NCBI GenBank assembly: GCA_024234615.1
Contig: JACKNY010000002.1
Location: 558,001-622,000, forward strand
Reading direction: 5' to 3'
Source of the DNA: Pseudomonadales bacterium
GTDB taxonomy: Bacteria > Pseudomonadota > Gammaproteobacteria > Pseudomonadales > IMCC2047
Length of the DNA stretch: 64,000 bases
Part shown: positions 8,040 through 16,940 of the stretch, one piece after another
Layout: each line of letters begins with the position of its first letter
Position numbering within the stretch: the stretch's first letter is position 1
Program-made: the position numbers and the translations under genes
The notes under the pieces: model-generated
What the model saw: only the letters and a program-made list of their open reading frames with translations
The model's database searches: none
Told to the model about the DNA's origin: nothing

Positions 8040-9340
8040 CGCTCAACCACCTCCATAAAGCGCTTGAGGAAAGCATTCATATTCTGCTGATCAACGCCCG
8101 CCAGAGTAAAATGGCTGACAAAGGCCTTATCCGCTTGATCCACCGAGCCGCGCAGATAGAGCGCGTCATAAATACCAGCATATTTTTGATAAGCTCTCGC
8201 ACAGAATACTAACTTATCTTTTCCACCTTTTTTATCGCTAACGAAACGTTCATCACAAACATAATTACCAACATCATCCTCGTACGCTCGGTTGTCCGGC
8301 TCGAAGCGACGGAACAGAGACTGGTAATAACTTTGGAAGCGTGAATTATTCAACTCACCCACTTCTAGCCAAAAAAACTGATAGCTGATAACGCCGGAAC
8401 TAAAGCGGTCATTGAGATAAATTGACTCGTTACTCCGGCAGGCGGTGGACACGCTCTTATACAATTCTTTATCGTCACTGGATCCGCCCCAGCATTTTAC
8501 GAAAGGCTTCATTTCGCCCAGCACCTGCGACTCACCCAATACTTGAGTTGGCCATTCCTTCGCCAGGAACTCGCTGATCATTTTATTTTGATTATCCAGT
8601 AATTGTTGACGAATACGCTGGCCGAAATCTATCAACGGCACTTCACGTTTTTGCACCTGTTCAATCAAGATTTTCAACGCGGAACCTGGCACTAAAAAGC
8701 TCACCTGATCACCAGCAGAGGAAACATTAATCCCCACTACCCGACCATCTTTATCCAACACTGGCCCGCCGCTCATACCAGGGTTAATCGAACCGGAAAA
8801 ATGAATACGTTGGTAATAGGTTTTTTCATCGATACCGTTATAGGTGCCCGGTACAACAGTAAATCCAATATCAAAAGGATTGCCGATGGAATAAATGGTG
8901 TCGCCTTGAGTAGGATGATCCTCGGGAAAAAGCATGGGCTTTTTATCCAGCACCTCAGCCTTTACCAACGCGAGATCATTAATGACATCAATATCGACCA
9001 GTGTGAGTTTCTGGGTCTTGCCTTCCACATCCTGATACTCCAGCCGATACTTACTGGGTTTTTCCACCAGTTTAGCAACCACATGATAGTTGGTCGCTAT
9101 TAAACCATCGGCGGACACCAAAAAACCGCTACCCAAACCGGACTTCTTCTCCGCCACAATATCCATAATACGAATCTGGAATATCCGATCCTGATATTGT
9201 TTAAACAGCGTCGCGGCACCTTTCTCTTCCGCATGGCTCACGACGGATAACGAAAAACACAAACAAATCGCCAAAAAGCTAGACTGCAGCCGTGACAATT
9301 GAATTATGGATTGTTTACACAACGGAATAAAACGAGGCAA
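8036..9340 (-). CDS. secreted trypsin-like serine protease (S1C/HtrA-like catalytic domain, no PDZ)
   Basis: 434 aa. A TTG start at 9340 follows an AGGGAGAGAG Shine-Dalgarno. The signal peptide ends near VVSHA-EE. The catalytic triad is visible: H86 in ATNYHVV, D122 in VINDLALVK, S190 in NPGMSGGPV. After residue about 240 there is no PDZ domain; instead a roughly 190-residue Cys-containing region (CWGGSSDD, CRSNES, YVCDERF, FCARAYQKY) of unknown fold. It acts in the periplasm, possibly in envelope stress or protein processing with the coupled FHA protein. The upstream region is interrupted by an IS insertion about 75 bases before the start, which could change its expression. Confidence 0.85.
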   Translation of the reverse strand: MPRFIPLCKQSIIQLSRLQSSFLAICLCFSLSVVSHAEEKGAATLFKQYQDRIFQIRIMDIVAEKKSGLGSGFLVSADGLIATNYHVVAKLVEKPSKYRLEYQDVEGKTQKLTLVDIDVINDLALVKAEVLDKKPMLFPEDHPTQGDTIYSIGNPFDIGFTVVPGTYNGIDEKTYYQRIHFSGSINPGMSGGPVLDKDGRVVGINVSSAGDQVSFLVPGSALKILIEQVQKREVPLIDFGQRIRQQLLDNQNKMISEFLAKEWPTQVLGESQVLGEMKPFVKCWGGSSDDKELYKSVSTACRSNESIYLNDRFSSGVISYQFFWLEVGELNNSRFQSYYQSLFRRFEPDNRAYEDDVGNYVCDERFVSDKKGGKDKLVFCARAYQKYAGIYDALYLRGSVDQADKAFVSHFTLAGVDQQNMNAFLKRFMEVVER

Positions 9341-9413
9341 GACTCTCTCCCTTTAATCGAAATCCCAGCGCAGATTATACGGACTTTAGATATGGCCTGT
9401 TAACACTATTTAG

Positions 9414-10894
9414 TCGACCCTGAAAAAGCCTTAATCAACGATCAAAGATCTTTTCGGAAGAGCTAAAATGGCCATTAAACAGCTTCTATCGTACCAGAAC
9501 AACCTTGTTTTAATAGACAATAAAAACAACCTCATCCATTTTCTGAAGTTGAATGCAGCCGCCGCCATTAAAACGTTCATCTGGTCTCCTTCAAATCCTT
9601 TAAAGTAGTTTTTGTTTAGCCGGTGATCCGATTTTAAATGCCCTATCACCGGCTCAATTCCGGCTCGTTTCCTAAAACGTTTGCGCATCAAAGTTTTGTA
9701 GGCACTATCGGTTTCTCGTGTAGTTGTGCTCGGTCTAATAATACGAGTATCGTTGATCTTACTCTTTCCTTTATAGCCTCTATCACACAAACCAACTGCC
9801 GGTGTCAGTTGACTTAGTCGCTTCAATTGCAGCAGTACTTTCGGCAAGGTATGTCCATCAAACTGGTTGGTTTCGAACGCCAGCGCCCCAACAATAATTT
9901 TTGAATCTCGCGTCGTGGTAATGGAGACCTTGGTACCAAACTCGTAGCGCTTATGCTCTTTGCCTTTGCTCATGCAGTACACATGGGGCGCATGCAAACT
10001 GTACAATTTGTTTTTATCCCCCCTTTTTTGGCGCAGTCCCCGATGGAATAAAGCGAAATCCTCTGCCCAATGTACCAGCACGTCAACGGGGAGTTTTCGT
10101 TCTAACTCCCGTACCAAACAACTGGCAATGGTTTTCAGTCGTTTGACCGCTTTACGGGCTTTGACGCGATTCTTAGGGTGCCCTGCAAAGCGGCATTCCA
10201 GTTTTCGCTGTTTGATTTCCTTTGCATAACTGCGGCGGAGCTTAATTCCATTCGCCCTTGCCAGCTTTAAGCAACGGACAATAATCTTTCGGTACAGCTT
10301 GGCGTCGGTGGGAAAGGTGATGTTGTTTTCCTGTACCGTGGTATCAATACAGACCTCTTCCTCGACCCCACTCCCTCCATGAATCGTGATGGAAGAAGCC
10401 AGTATCTTTTCAAATCCTTTCTCACCGATACGCTTGCGAAAGTACACCAGATCGGAAGGGTCGCAGGGAAACGACCACTGGAATTCCGCTTCTCCACAAA
10501 AGGCCTGGAAATACGGATTTTGTACCCACTGCTGTACGATGACATCGTCACTGACGTTCCCCATATGCTTGAGGATACATAAACCAACCATCAGTCGAAT
10601 GGGCTTAGCTGGTCGTCCAATATTGGAATACAAGGGTGCAAACTCGGACTCAAAAAAGTCCCAGTGTATTGTCTGCGCCAGTTGCAGTAAGGGGTGTTTT
10701 GGGTTGAGATGATCCAGCAGGTTAGGTGACAAAAAACTCATTTGGTTGTGATCGGGGGAGGAATCTTTCATGAAATACACACCGTTATTTCGACCAGTTT
10801 TACCGCGACATTTAGTTAAAACTGGTCGAAATTATCTCATAAAACGGCTTTATTATCTATTAATATCAATAGGTTATTAGTTTTTCAAGGCTGA
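9414..10894 (-). mobile_element. complete IS5-like insertion sequence with 8-bp target duplication
   Basis: 1481 bp carrying one transposase gene. The ends are imperfect inverted repeats: TCGACCCTGAAAAAGC at 9414 and, read inward from 10894, TCAGCCTTGAAAAACT (about 11 of 16 match). The same 8 bases CTATTTAG stand directly outside both ends (9406-9413 and 10895-10902), a target-site duplication that marks a fairly recent insertion. The element sits between the protease promoter side and the end of the nir operon. Confidence 0.88.
9431..10771 (-). CDS. DDE transposase of the IS5-like element
   Basis: 446 aa from ATG 10771; an in-frame GTG three codons earlier is possible. The N-terminal DUF772-like domain runs to about 110 (GRPAKPIRLMVGLCILKHM, then FPCDPSDLVYFRKRIG). 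The catalytic core has the first Asp in CIDTTVQENNITFPTDAKLYRKI (about 142), the second near GLCDRGYKG (about 335), and the Glu in RAGIEPVIGHLKSDHRL (about 390). It cuts and joins the element's ends. The frame is intact, so the copy may be active. Subgroup within IS4/IS5 is uncertain; the 8-bp duplication is longer than the 3-4 bp of many IS5 members. Confidence 0.88.
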   Translation of the reverse strand: MKDSSPDHNQMSFLSPNLLDHLNPKHPLLQLAQTIHWDFFESEFAPLYSNIGRPAKPIRLMVGLCILKHMGNVSDDVIVQQWVQNPYFQAFCGEAEFQWSFPCDPSDLVYFRKRIGEKGFEKILASSITIHGGSGVEEEVCIDTTVQENNITFPTDAKLYRKIIVRCLKLARANGIKLRRSYAKEIKQRKLECRFAGHPKNRVKARKAVKRLKTIASCLVRELERKLPVDVLVHWAEDFALFHRGLRQKRGDKNKLYSLHAPHVYCMSKGKEHKRYEFGTKVSITTTRDSKIIVGALAFETNQFDGHTLPKVLLQLKRLSQLTPAVGLCDRGYKGKSKINDTRIIRPSTTTRETDSAYKTLMRKRFRKRAGIEPVIGHLKSDHRLNKNYFKGFEGDQMNVLMAAAAFNFRKWMRLFLLSIKTRLFWYDRSCLMAILALPKRSLIVD

Positions 10895-10902
10895 CTATTT
10901 AG

Positions 10903-11085
10903 CACCCTCCGACTGAGGGAGAGCACTTCAGTGAAGAGAGAAAATGGAGGTAACTGCCTCAAATGTTTGGGCGCTGCGTTTAAGTATCCAAACTAGCAAG
11001 CTCCTCATACTAGCCTTTTATTATGAGTCAACGCAAAAAGGAACGTACCTCTAAATAATCTAAAATCTGAAGGAGCCTCTGTAAG
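10903..11085. other. intergenic remnant between the IS and nirN
   Basis: About 180 bases without a supported gene. It holds a small stem CCCTC/GAGGG near 10905-10919 and no clear terminator for the nir operon. Together with the IS end (10781-10894) this makes a non-coding stretch of about 300 bases. Confidence 0.5.
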
Positions 11086-12615
11086 CTAGTGACTAGTTCC
11101 CTCTTCATAATGAGTTTTGTTATAAACGTTGTATTTACCGGAAGGCTTACTCATCGGCAAACGCTTAATCTCTTCCAAAGTTTGCGCGTCATAAACCACA
11201 ACCTCACCCTCATCCTCCCAGATACTCACCAGCGCATAACGCCCATCCTTGGTAAACTCAACATGACCAGAAGTTTTACCTGGCGCGGGCTGTAGAGTTC
11301 TCACTATTTCCAGGGTCTTTTTGTCAATCACGTGCATCTTGTCTTTGTTCGGGCCAAAAAAGACATCAACCCAGGCGTACGGGCTGAGTTCGTGACTGCG
11401 CATAAAGAAGCCAGGGCCTTCGGTTTTGATGGTCTTGATGGTTTGCCAGCTTTGCATATCAATGACACTGACTGCGCCGCTACTCAAGTTTGGCGATGCC
11501 AGCACGGTTTTGCCCTGATAGTCCCAGGTAATACCAGATCCCAAATGCGGCATACCCGGCAAATCTAACTCCGCCACCTTTTCGCCGCTGTCCATATCAA
11601 TAACCAGACCACCCCTGACTTTGTGCCCATCATTACCGCTATCCAGCGGCCGCGCCGTACCCATTACCTGCGAATAGGATTGGTTAAAGAAAAAATCATC
11701 CAGATAATCGTCGAGCTTAATCCGGCGCGGTTCAAAATCCGGTTTACCTTTGGCCGCCTGATAGGGGATTTCCCATACCTCAGGAATATCTTTGAGCGCA
11801 GCAACAAAGCTATGGCGCGTCGGCGCAGTGTAAACGGCACTGACTCTAGAAGTTTTTTCGCCATCACCCTGGGTAACAATAACCTTAACTGGCGTCAAAT
11901 CATGGGCATCTAGAATCACTAGGTTATGCGGTAAGTAATTACCAACGATCACATAATTGCCATCATAAGAGACCGCCATATTGCGGGTGTTAATACCGGC
12001 GCGAATCTCAGTGACGGTTTTCAGATTATAGAGATCAAACTTGGAAATCCAGCCATCACGCGAAGCGAAGTAAACAAAACGCCCATCGCGAGTATATTTC
12101 GGACCACCATGCACGGCAAAACGTGTTTTGAAACGATGAATCGGCTCGAAGGTATCACCGTTTAACACGGTCGCATGATGGTCACCCAATTCCACCACAA
12201 TAAATAGATTTTGCAGGTCTGCTTCGAAAATCGGTTTATCACCCAACTCTTCAGATTGAAAGTGCGTAACATGCGAGGTTCGCATATCCGCGACACTCCA
12301 GTTAGGGCTTACGTTCGGTTCGGAATAAATAAGTTGCACGAGGCCGTCTATCTGCTCGGCAGACAATTGCGCGGCAAAAGCTGGCATTTGCGTCGCTACG
12401 CGACCATTAGCAATCACATCGACCGCAAACTTTTGTTTCAAACGACTCAGGTTCTGCGGCAACAAGGCTGGGCCCATAGAGCCCAAGCGTTCTTTACCAT
12501 GACATTCTGCACAGTGTTGTTGATAGAGAGCTTGAGAAAGCGCCTGAGTGTCCGCCATTGCGCTGCTTATCCCAAACGTCGTTAGCAGCATTAAAAAAAA
12601 TAGCCTAGACAGCAT
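11086..12615 (-). CDS. nirN: NirN, c-type cytochrome with d1-binding propeller (dihydro-heme d1 dehydrogenase)
   Basis: 509 aa. A signal peptide (to about 21) is followed by a cytochrome c domain with CAECH (35-39) and the NirN-type segment RLGSMGPALLPQNLSRL, then an eight-bladed propeller (about 130-500) ending SKPSGKYNVYNKT. NirN resembles nitrite reductase NirS but performs the last step of heme d1 formation, introducing the propionate double bond, and hands d1 to NirS in the periplasm. The GSMGPALLP motif after the heme site and the gene position after nirJ favour NirN over NirS. It is the last gene of the operon, 28 bases after nirJ. Confidence 0.85.
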   Translation of the reverse strand: MLSRLFFLMLLTTFGISSAMADTQALSQALYQQHCAECHGKERLGSMGPALLPQNLSRLKQKFAVDVIANGRVATQMPAFAAQLSAEQIDGLVQLIYSEPNVSPNWSVADMRTSHVTHFQSEELGDKPIFEADLQNLFIVVELGDHHATVLNGDTFEPIHRFKTRFAVHGGPKYTRDGRFVYFASRDGWISKFDLYNLKTVTEIRAGINTRNMAVSYDGNYVIVGNYLPHNLVILDAHDLTPVKVIVTQGDGEKTSRVSAVYTAPTRHSFVAALKDIPEVWEIPYQAAKGKPDFEPRRIKLDDYLDDFFFNQSYSQVMGTARPLDSGNDGHKVRGGLVIDMDSGEKVAELDLPGMPHLGSGITWDYQGKTVLASPNLSSGAVSVIDMQSWQTIKTIKTEGPGFFMRSHELSPYAWVDVFFGPNKDKMHVIDKKTLEIVRTLQPAPGKTSGHVEFTKDGRYALVSIWEDEGEVVVYDAQTLEEIKRLPMSKPSGKYNVYNKTHYEEGTSH

Positions 12616-12643
12616 AAAAGAGGTTCCTTAGCTTACGCAACAA

Positions 12644-13858
12644 TCAGAATGCAGGGACATTTTTTTGGGGGGTTGTTTTCTTACTGTATGGTGTTACCTG
12701 AAGTCGTTGATGTCCTTCGACGACACCAATTTCCTGGTCAGTCAGATAGCAGGCAGGATCTTCCTGCCAGGGATCACCTGTCAGCTGATAGGCACGCACA
12801 CGGGTATTACCACCACAGATGCGTTGATATTCGCAGATTCCGCAACGACCTTTTAACTGCCGCGGTTGTTGCTTTAGTCCCGCCATTAATGGGTCGGAAC
12901 GATCTTGCCAAATTTCCGAGAATGGGCGTTCTTTGACGTTGCCCAGGTTGTAATCCCACCAGAAGGTATCGGGGTGCACATTACCCATATTATCGATATT
13001 AGCCACATACAGACCCGATGCATTGCCGCCCCAGCTTTCCAGTCGCTCACGCACAAAATTTTCCAGTTCGGGATGATTTTTACGCACCCAGTAGAGCAGG
13101 TAGACACCGTCGGCATCGTTGTTACCAGTCACATATTCACGAATTTTACCCTGCTGAAGTTCATTCCAGCAGCGCTCGAACAGCAAATCCATGGCCCAGC
13201 GGGTGAGTTGATGCACAACATCATCTTTACGATTGCGATTACCACGACCGGCATAGTTGAGGTGCGACAGATAGAACTTATCGATATCCTCGTCATCCAC
13301 AATTTTCAGTAACTCCGGTAATTCTTCTGCGTTGTCTTGCGTCAAGGTGAAGCGCAGACCGACCTTAATCCCATTTTCCTGACACAGGCGCACTGCCCGC
13401 ATTGACGCATCAAAAGCGCCGTCGAGTTGGCGGAACTTATCGTGTGTCGCACCGATGCCATCAATACTGATGCCGACATAATCGAACCCGGTTTCGAGCA
13501 AAGGGCCGATATGACTCTCATCGATCAGGGTTCCATTGGTGGAAAGGCCCACGTAGAACCCTTTCTCTTTGGCGTATTTGCCCACCTCATAAATATCTGG
13601 TCGCAATAACGGCTCACCGCCAGACAAAATTAGTGCCGGCACACGAAACTGCTTGAGGTCATCCATCACCGTTTTGACTTGTTCGGTAGATAACTCGCCA
13701 GGGAAATCTTTATCGGCACTGATCGAGTAGCAGTGTTTACAGCACAGATTACAGCGCCGGATTAAATTCCAGATCACTACAGGGCCCGGCGGTTTACGCA
13801 AAGGAGCCGCTTGCTCAGGGTTGGCCAGCGCCTGCATAAATTGCGTTATTCGAAACAT
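12644..13858 (-). CDS. nirJ: NirJ, radical SAM enzyme of heme d1 biosynthesis
   Basis: 404 aa. The radical SAM motif CxxxCxxC is at C36, C40, C43 (RRCNLCCKHCYS). GGEPLLRPD follows for SAM binding. The C-terminal SPASM-like Cys cluster reads CGICEYQRICGGNTRVRAY, with a further Cys in EDPACYL, for a second Fe-S cluster. NirJ removes the two propionate chains of didecarboxysiroheme on the way to the d1 oxo groups, in the cytoplasm. Length matches the family. It sits 10 bases after nirH. Confidence 0.95.
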   Translation of the reverse strand: MFRITQFMQALANPEQAAPLRKPPGPVVIWNLIRRCNLCCKHCYSISADKDFPGELSTEQVKTVMDDLKQFRVPALILSGGEPLLRPDIYEVGKYAKEKGFYVGLSTNGTLIDESHIGPLLETGFDYVGISIDGIGATHDKFRQLDGAFDASMRAVRLCQENGIKVGLRFTLTQDNAEELPELLKIVDDEDIDKFYLSHLNYAGRGNRNRKDDVVHQLTRWAMDLLFERCWNELQQGKIREYVTGNNDADGVYLLYWVRKNHPELENFVRERLESWGGNASGLYVANIDNMGNVHPDTFWWDYNLGNVKERPFSEIWQDRSDPLMAGLKQQPRQLKGRCGICEYQRICGGNTRVRAYQLTGDPWQEDPACYLTDQEIGVVEGHQRLQVTPYSKKTTPQKNVPAF

Positions 13859-13868
13859 ATCACTACCC

Positions 13869-14372
13869 TCATGAACGGATTCGCAAACCCGTTTTCTTTA
13901 AAATTTTCAAACTGTTCAGCTGTGTCATCGCACGACAGGAAGTGCCCAACACCTGTTTAATCTGCGCTACCTGCTGCTCGACTTCCTGCTCATTACGGCC
14001 GTGCACCATGGCAAAGAGATTGTAGTTCCAACTCGGCGCCTGACGCGGTCGCTGGTAGCAATGGCTGACAAAATCCAATTGCCCAACTGTTTCGCCTAAA
14101 GACAGGATATCTTGATCGTCCACATCCCAAACGGTCATCAGGTTAAAACGGTAACCTAGGGCATAATGGTTTGGCACCAAACCGATTCGCCTGATTAAAC
14201 CCGCCGAGAGCATTTCCTGCATCAACGCAATCAGTTCCTCTTCACTGATCCCAACCTGCTTGGCAATCTGCTGATAGGGCCGATCACATATCGGTAATCC
14301 GTTCTGCGTCGCACTGATCACTTTTTTCACTAAGGCTTGGTCTAGTGTCATTTCATTCAGATCAGGCTTCAA
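13869..14372 (-). CDS. nirH: NirH, siroheme decarboxylase subunit
   Basis: 167 aa with an Lrp/AsnC-like fold: an N-terminal winged helix (about 10-65) and a C-terminal domain with GLVPNHYALGYRFNLMTVWDV and CYQRPRQAPSWNYNLFAMVHG. The CYxRP...YNLFxMxHG form marks the AhbB-like partner of a decarboxylase heterodimer. With NirG it decarboxylates siroheme to 12,18-didecarboxysiroheme. The start overlaps the nirG stop by 11 bases. It is not a DNA-binding regulator despite the fold. Assignment as H rather than L rests on gene order. Confidence 0.88.
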   Translation of the reverse strand: MKPDLNEMTLDQALVKKVISATQNGLPICDRPYQQIAKQVGISEEELIALMQEMLSAGLIRRIGLVPNHYALGYRFNLMTVWDVDDQDILSLGETVGQLDFVSHCYQRPRQAPSWNYNLFAMVHGRNEQEVEQQVAQIKQVLGTSCRAMTQLNSLKILKKTGLRIRS

Positions 14373-14844
14373 GCTTTAACCCCACAAAAAACTCTGTTTG
14401 TTTAGGTAGGTTTAAACCTGGGCACTGCGTGACCCGCATAATTTCTTCAAAAACCTTTAACAGTTTTTGCTGATTTTCAGTGGCGAGCACAAACCACATA
14501 TTCCATTCATGCTCACGCTGGTAATTATGTGCCACCTCAACATAACGATTGACCTGCTCGGTAACTTCATCAAAGCGCTCTGCGGGCACTTTCAAGGCAC
14601 AGAGGGAAAACGCACCATCCGCTTTTTCAATGTTATAGAGTGGCCCGAAACGCGTCAGCACCCCTCTTTGCAAAAGATTAACCACTGCGTGCTGCACCTG
14701 TTCACTGCTCACCCCCAGCTGTTTTGCCATCAATTTGAAAGGTTCCGGCACCAGCGGAAATCCCCCTTGATAGGCGTTGATGAGTTGTTTTTCGAAAGCG
14801 GTCAACTCGATCTGTTGCTGCTGTAATTTTGCCGGTCTAGACAT
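14362..14844 (-). CDS. nirG: NirG, siroheme decarboxylase subunit
   Basis: 160 aa from ATG 14844 (MSRPAKLQ). A longer frame opens at 14919, but its extra 25 residues lie inside nirL and lack similarity, so the inner start behind GTGGGG is chosen. Motifs: AYQGGFPLVPEPFK, LTRFGPLYNIEKADGAFSLCALKVP, VEVAHNYQREHEWNMWFVLATE, FFVGLKL. The HNYxREHxxNxWF form is the AhbA-like type that pairs with NirH. It takes part in removal of two acetate carboxyls of siroheme. The start overlaps the nirL stop (14837) by 8 bases, so translation is coupled. Confidence 0.88.
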   Translation of the reverse strand: MSRPAKLQQQQIELTAFEKQLINAYQGGFPLVPEPFKLMAKQLGVSSEQVQHAVVNLLQRGVLTRFGPLYNIEKADGAFSLCALKVPAERFDEVTEQVNRYVEVAHNYQREHEWNMWFVLATENQQKLLKVFEEIMRVTQCPGLNLPKQTEFFVGLKLEA

Positions 14845-15307
14845 AGCGAGCCCCACGCTGCTTGAAGCGGCGACTGCTGAACAATAGCTGATGAGGATAA
14901 TCGAGTTGATGCGTCTCAATTATTTCCTGCAGCTGACCTTCCACCTGCTCTCGTACTTTGCCATGAATCATGCAGAACAGGTTATAGGGCCATTTCTCAC
15001 GCCGCGGCCTTTGATAGCATAGGGTAACACAAGAAGAACTCGCCAGCTTATCAGCAACCTGTTCAATCTGTTCGTCTGGAATATCCCAAACCACCATACA
15101 ATTAGCTGAGTAACCCAGCTCATGATGTCGCAGCACCATCCCAAAACGCTTAATCAAACCCTGCTGTTTCAACTCAGCAATTTTATCGATCACTACCTGT
15201 TCGCTTACTGCCAGCTGGCGGGCAATTTCCTGATAAGGCTTCTCTACCAGAGGCAAACCCTCTTGCAAGAGTTTGCGCAGCTCATACGCCAATGCATCCG
15301 TTACCAT
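14837..15307 (-). CDS. nirL: NirL, siroheme decarboxylase subunit
   Basis: 156 aa. It is a winged-helix plus Lrp-like fold with LLQEGLPLVEKPYQEIARQL, RFGMVLRHHELGYSANCMVVWDI, CYQRPRREKWPYNLFCMIHG and the ending RRFKQRGARY. The CYQRP/YNLF type pairs with the HNY type encoded just before it (nirD), giving the NirDL complex for siroheme decarboxylation. It overlaps the nirD stop by 7 bases. The D, L, G, H names follow canonical order and the alternating HNY/CYQRP types. Confidence 0.88.
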   Translation of the reverse strand: MVTDALAYELRKLLQEGLPLVEKPYQEIARQLAVSEQVVIDKIAELKQQGLIKRFGMVLRHHELGYSANCMVVWDIPDEQIEQVADKLASSSCVTLCYQRPRREKWPYNLFCMIHGKVREQVEGQLQEIIETHQLDYPHQLLFSSRRFKQRGARYV

Positions 15308-15750
15308 AAGGGGAAACCCAGGTCGATGTGGTAGCCCTTAACCATAGGCAGATCGAGCAGCGCATAGGGATAGGCCGCAGAAATCTTATTTAGCACCTGC
15401 TCGACGCCCTGTTGATCCGGCGCGTTCACCACAAACCAAAGGTTAAACTCGTGTTCCCGCTCGTAGTTATGATTCACCTCGGCAAAGGCGTTCACGAACT
15501 CAGCAACTTGCTCTATTTCTTCTTCTGGAACGGCTAGCGCCGCCAATGTACTGGCACCCGCTTGATGATGATTGAATACCGCACCAAATCGCGATATCGC
15601 ATTTTGTTGCTCAAATAATTGTAATCGTTCGAGTATTTCCTGCTCCGGCATACCCAGTTGATCCGACAACACTTTGAACGGCTCTGGGTGCAGTGGAAAA
15701 TCCTGCTGTACCTGGTTCAGCAATAAACGATCCTGCTCGGAGAGTTCCAT
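15301..15750 (-). CDS. nirD: NirD, siroheme decarboxylase subunit
   Basis: 149 aa. Motifs: LLNQVQQDFPLHPEPFKVLSDQLG, ISRFGAVFNHHQAGASTLAALAVPEEE, VNHNYEREHEFNLWFVVNAPD and the end YHIDLGFPL. It is the AhbA-like half of the NirDL heterodimer. The ATG shares base 15750 with the last base of the nirF stop region (the frames abut), a sign of tight translational coupling. Cytoplasmic, no signal peptide. Confidence 0.88.
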   Translation of the reverse strand: MELSEQDRLLLNQVQQDFPLHPEPFKVLSDQLGMPEQEILERLQLFEQQNAISRFGAVFNHHQAGASTLAALAVPEEEIEQVAEFVNAFAEVNHNYEREHEFNLWFVVNAPDQQGVEQVLNKISAAYPYALLDLPMVKGYHIDLGFPLW

Positions 15751-16940
15751 TACAGGCCTATTTTGCCGGCGCGATTGGTGAAAAATATACCGCTCGGTCT
15801 TTCTGCCGGTAATGTTTTCAACAAGCTTAGACTTTGAGTATCAAATATTTTTATCTGATTTTCATCGCGAACTGAAATCCAGACCTTTTCGCCGCGCGGT
15901 GCGAACTCCATGTGCAAAGCCCCTTTGCCTACATCCAGGGTTTTAATTACCTTGAGGCTAGGCACATCAATGACCTGAATCCAATTATTGTCAGGGAAAG
16001 CAAAATTCACCCATACTTGGCGTCCATCCGGTCGTGCCATCGCAAATACCGGCTGGCCCTTCAATTCAACTCGCGCCACCTGCTCCCAGCTATTTTTGTT
16101 TGCCACTAAAACCTGGTGCAAGCCAATGGCGGGGAAAAAGATCAGATCACCCGCTACGGCCCAACCTTCTAAATGTGGCATTTTATAGACGGGCAGCTTT
16201 TCCTGACCACGACCATAGTGCGGCAAAATCCGTTGCACGCCTTTTTCGGGGTGCCAAAGATCTAACAGCGCCATGCCATCCTCACCGAATAAACCGGCAA
16301 TATAATAGCGTCCATCGCCGGAAATCAGCGCGTCATAAGGCTGTTTGCCAATCGCCGCGAATTTACTTAATTTTGGTTTAGCCGGCTCGGACATATCAAC
16401 AATCCAAGTGGCAGCCCCTTCAAATAATGAAAAGACGAATTTGTTGCCAGGCGCATCGACCAGCCCAACGGTTTTGGAACCTTTTTCTGCACCCGCAAAG
16501 GTTGCCGGGATATCTGCCACCAATGACAGATCGTTACTGCTAAATATCTTAACGCCACCCGGTTCATAGTTGGAAACCGCAATTAACGAACCATCCTGCG
16601 AAATTGCCCCACCGATTGAGTTCCCACCCTGAATGATTCGGTGAGTTATTTTTCCTGTCAGAATATCAACCCTGGTAAGGCCGCCGTCGCGTCCGAACAC
16701 ATAAGCATATCGAGCATCACGTGAAAAGACGACAGAGGCATGAGACAAGTCGCCTAGCTCTTCAACTCGGCACAACACCTGATCCGAAGAATTCTCCACC
16801 ACTAATAAACTGCCGCGCTCACGCTCAATCACTACGCCCAGATCACCGCTACCTCGTAACTGTGAGTCACAGGCTCTCGCCCAGGCGGAAATGCAGACCA
16901 AGACTAAGCCCAACAAAATGGCCAGAACTTTATTATTCAT
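15750..16940 (-). CDS. nirF: NirF, heme d1 biosynthesis propeller protein
   Basis: 396 aa. A signal peptide (about 1-23) is followed by a d1-type propeller: GDLGVVIERERGSLLVVE, YAYVFGRDGGLTRVD, PYDALISGDGRYYIAGLFGEDGMALLDLW, KMPHLEGWA, and GALHMEFAPRGEKVW. NirF is needed for a late step between NirJ and NirN in the periplasm and has a conserved His for d1-precursor binding. It overlaps nirC by 4 bases and nirD by one. Length and motifs match the family well. Confidence 0.94.
   Translation of the reverse strand: MNNKVLAILLGLVLVCISAWARACDSQLRGSGDLGVVIERERGSLLVVENSSDQVLCRVEELGDLSHASVVFSRDARYAYVFGRDGGLTRVDILTGKITHRIIQGGNSIGGAISQDGSLIAVSNYEPGGVKIFSSNDLSLVADIPATFAGAEKGSKTVGLVDAPGNKFVFSLFEGAATWIVDMSEPAKPKLSKFAAIGKQPYDALISGDGRYYIAGLFGEDGMALLDLWHPEKGVQRILPHYGRGQEKLPVYKMPHLEGWAVAGDLIFFPAIGLHQVLVANKNSWEQVARVELKGQPVFAMARPDGRQVWVNFAFPDNNWIQVIDVPSLKVIKTLDVGKGALHMEFAPRGEKVWISVRDENQIKIFDTQSLSLLKTLPAERPSGIFFTNRAGKIGL

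Noticed and set aside
11086..12615. Calling this gene nitrite reductase NirS
   Set aside because: The segment after the heme motif (RLGSMGPALLPQNLSRL) and the position after nirJ are those of NirN; NirS is usually longer and leads its own operon.
13869..15750. Lrp/AsnC-type transcription regulators
   Set aside because: Four consecutive overlapping genes with HNYxREH and CYQRP motifs between nirF and nirJ are the siroheme decarboxylase subunits NirDLGH, which share the fold but are enzymes.
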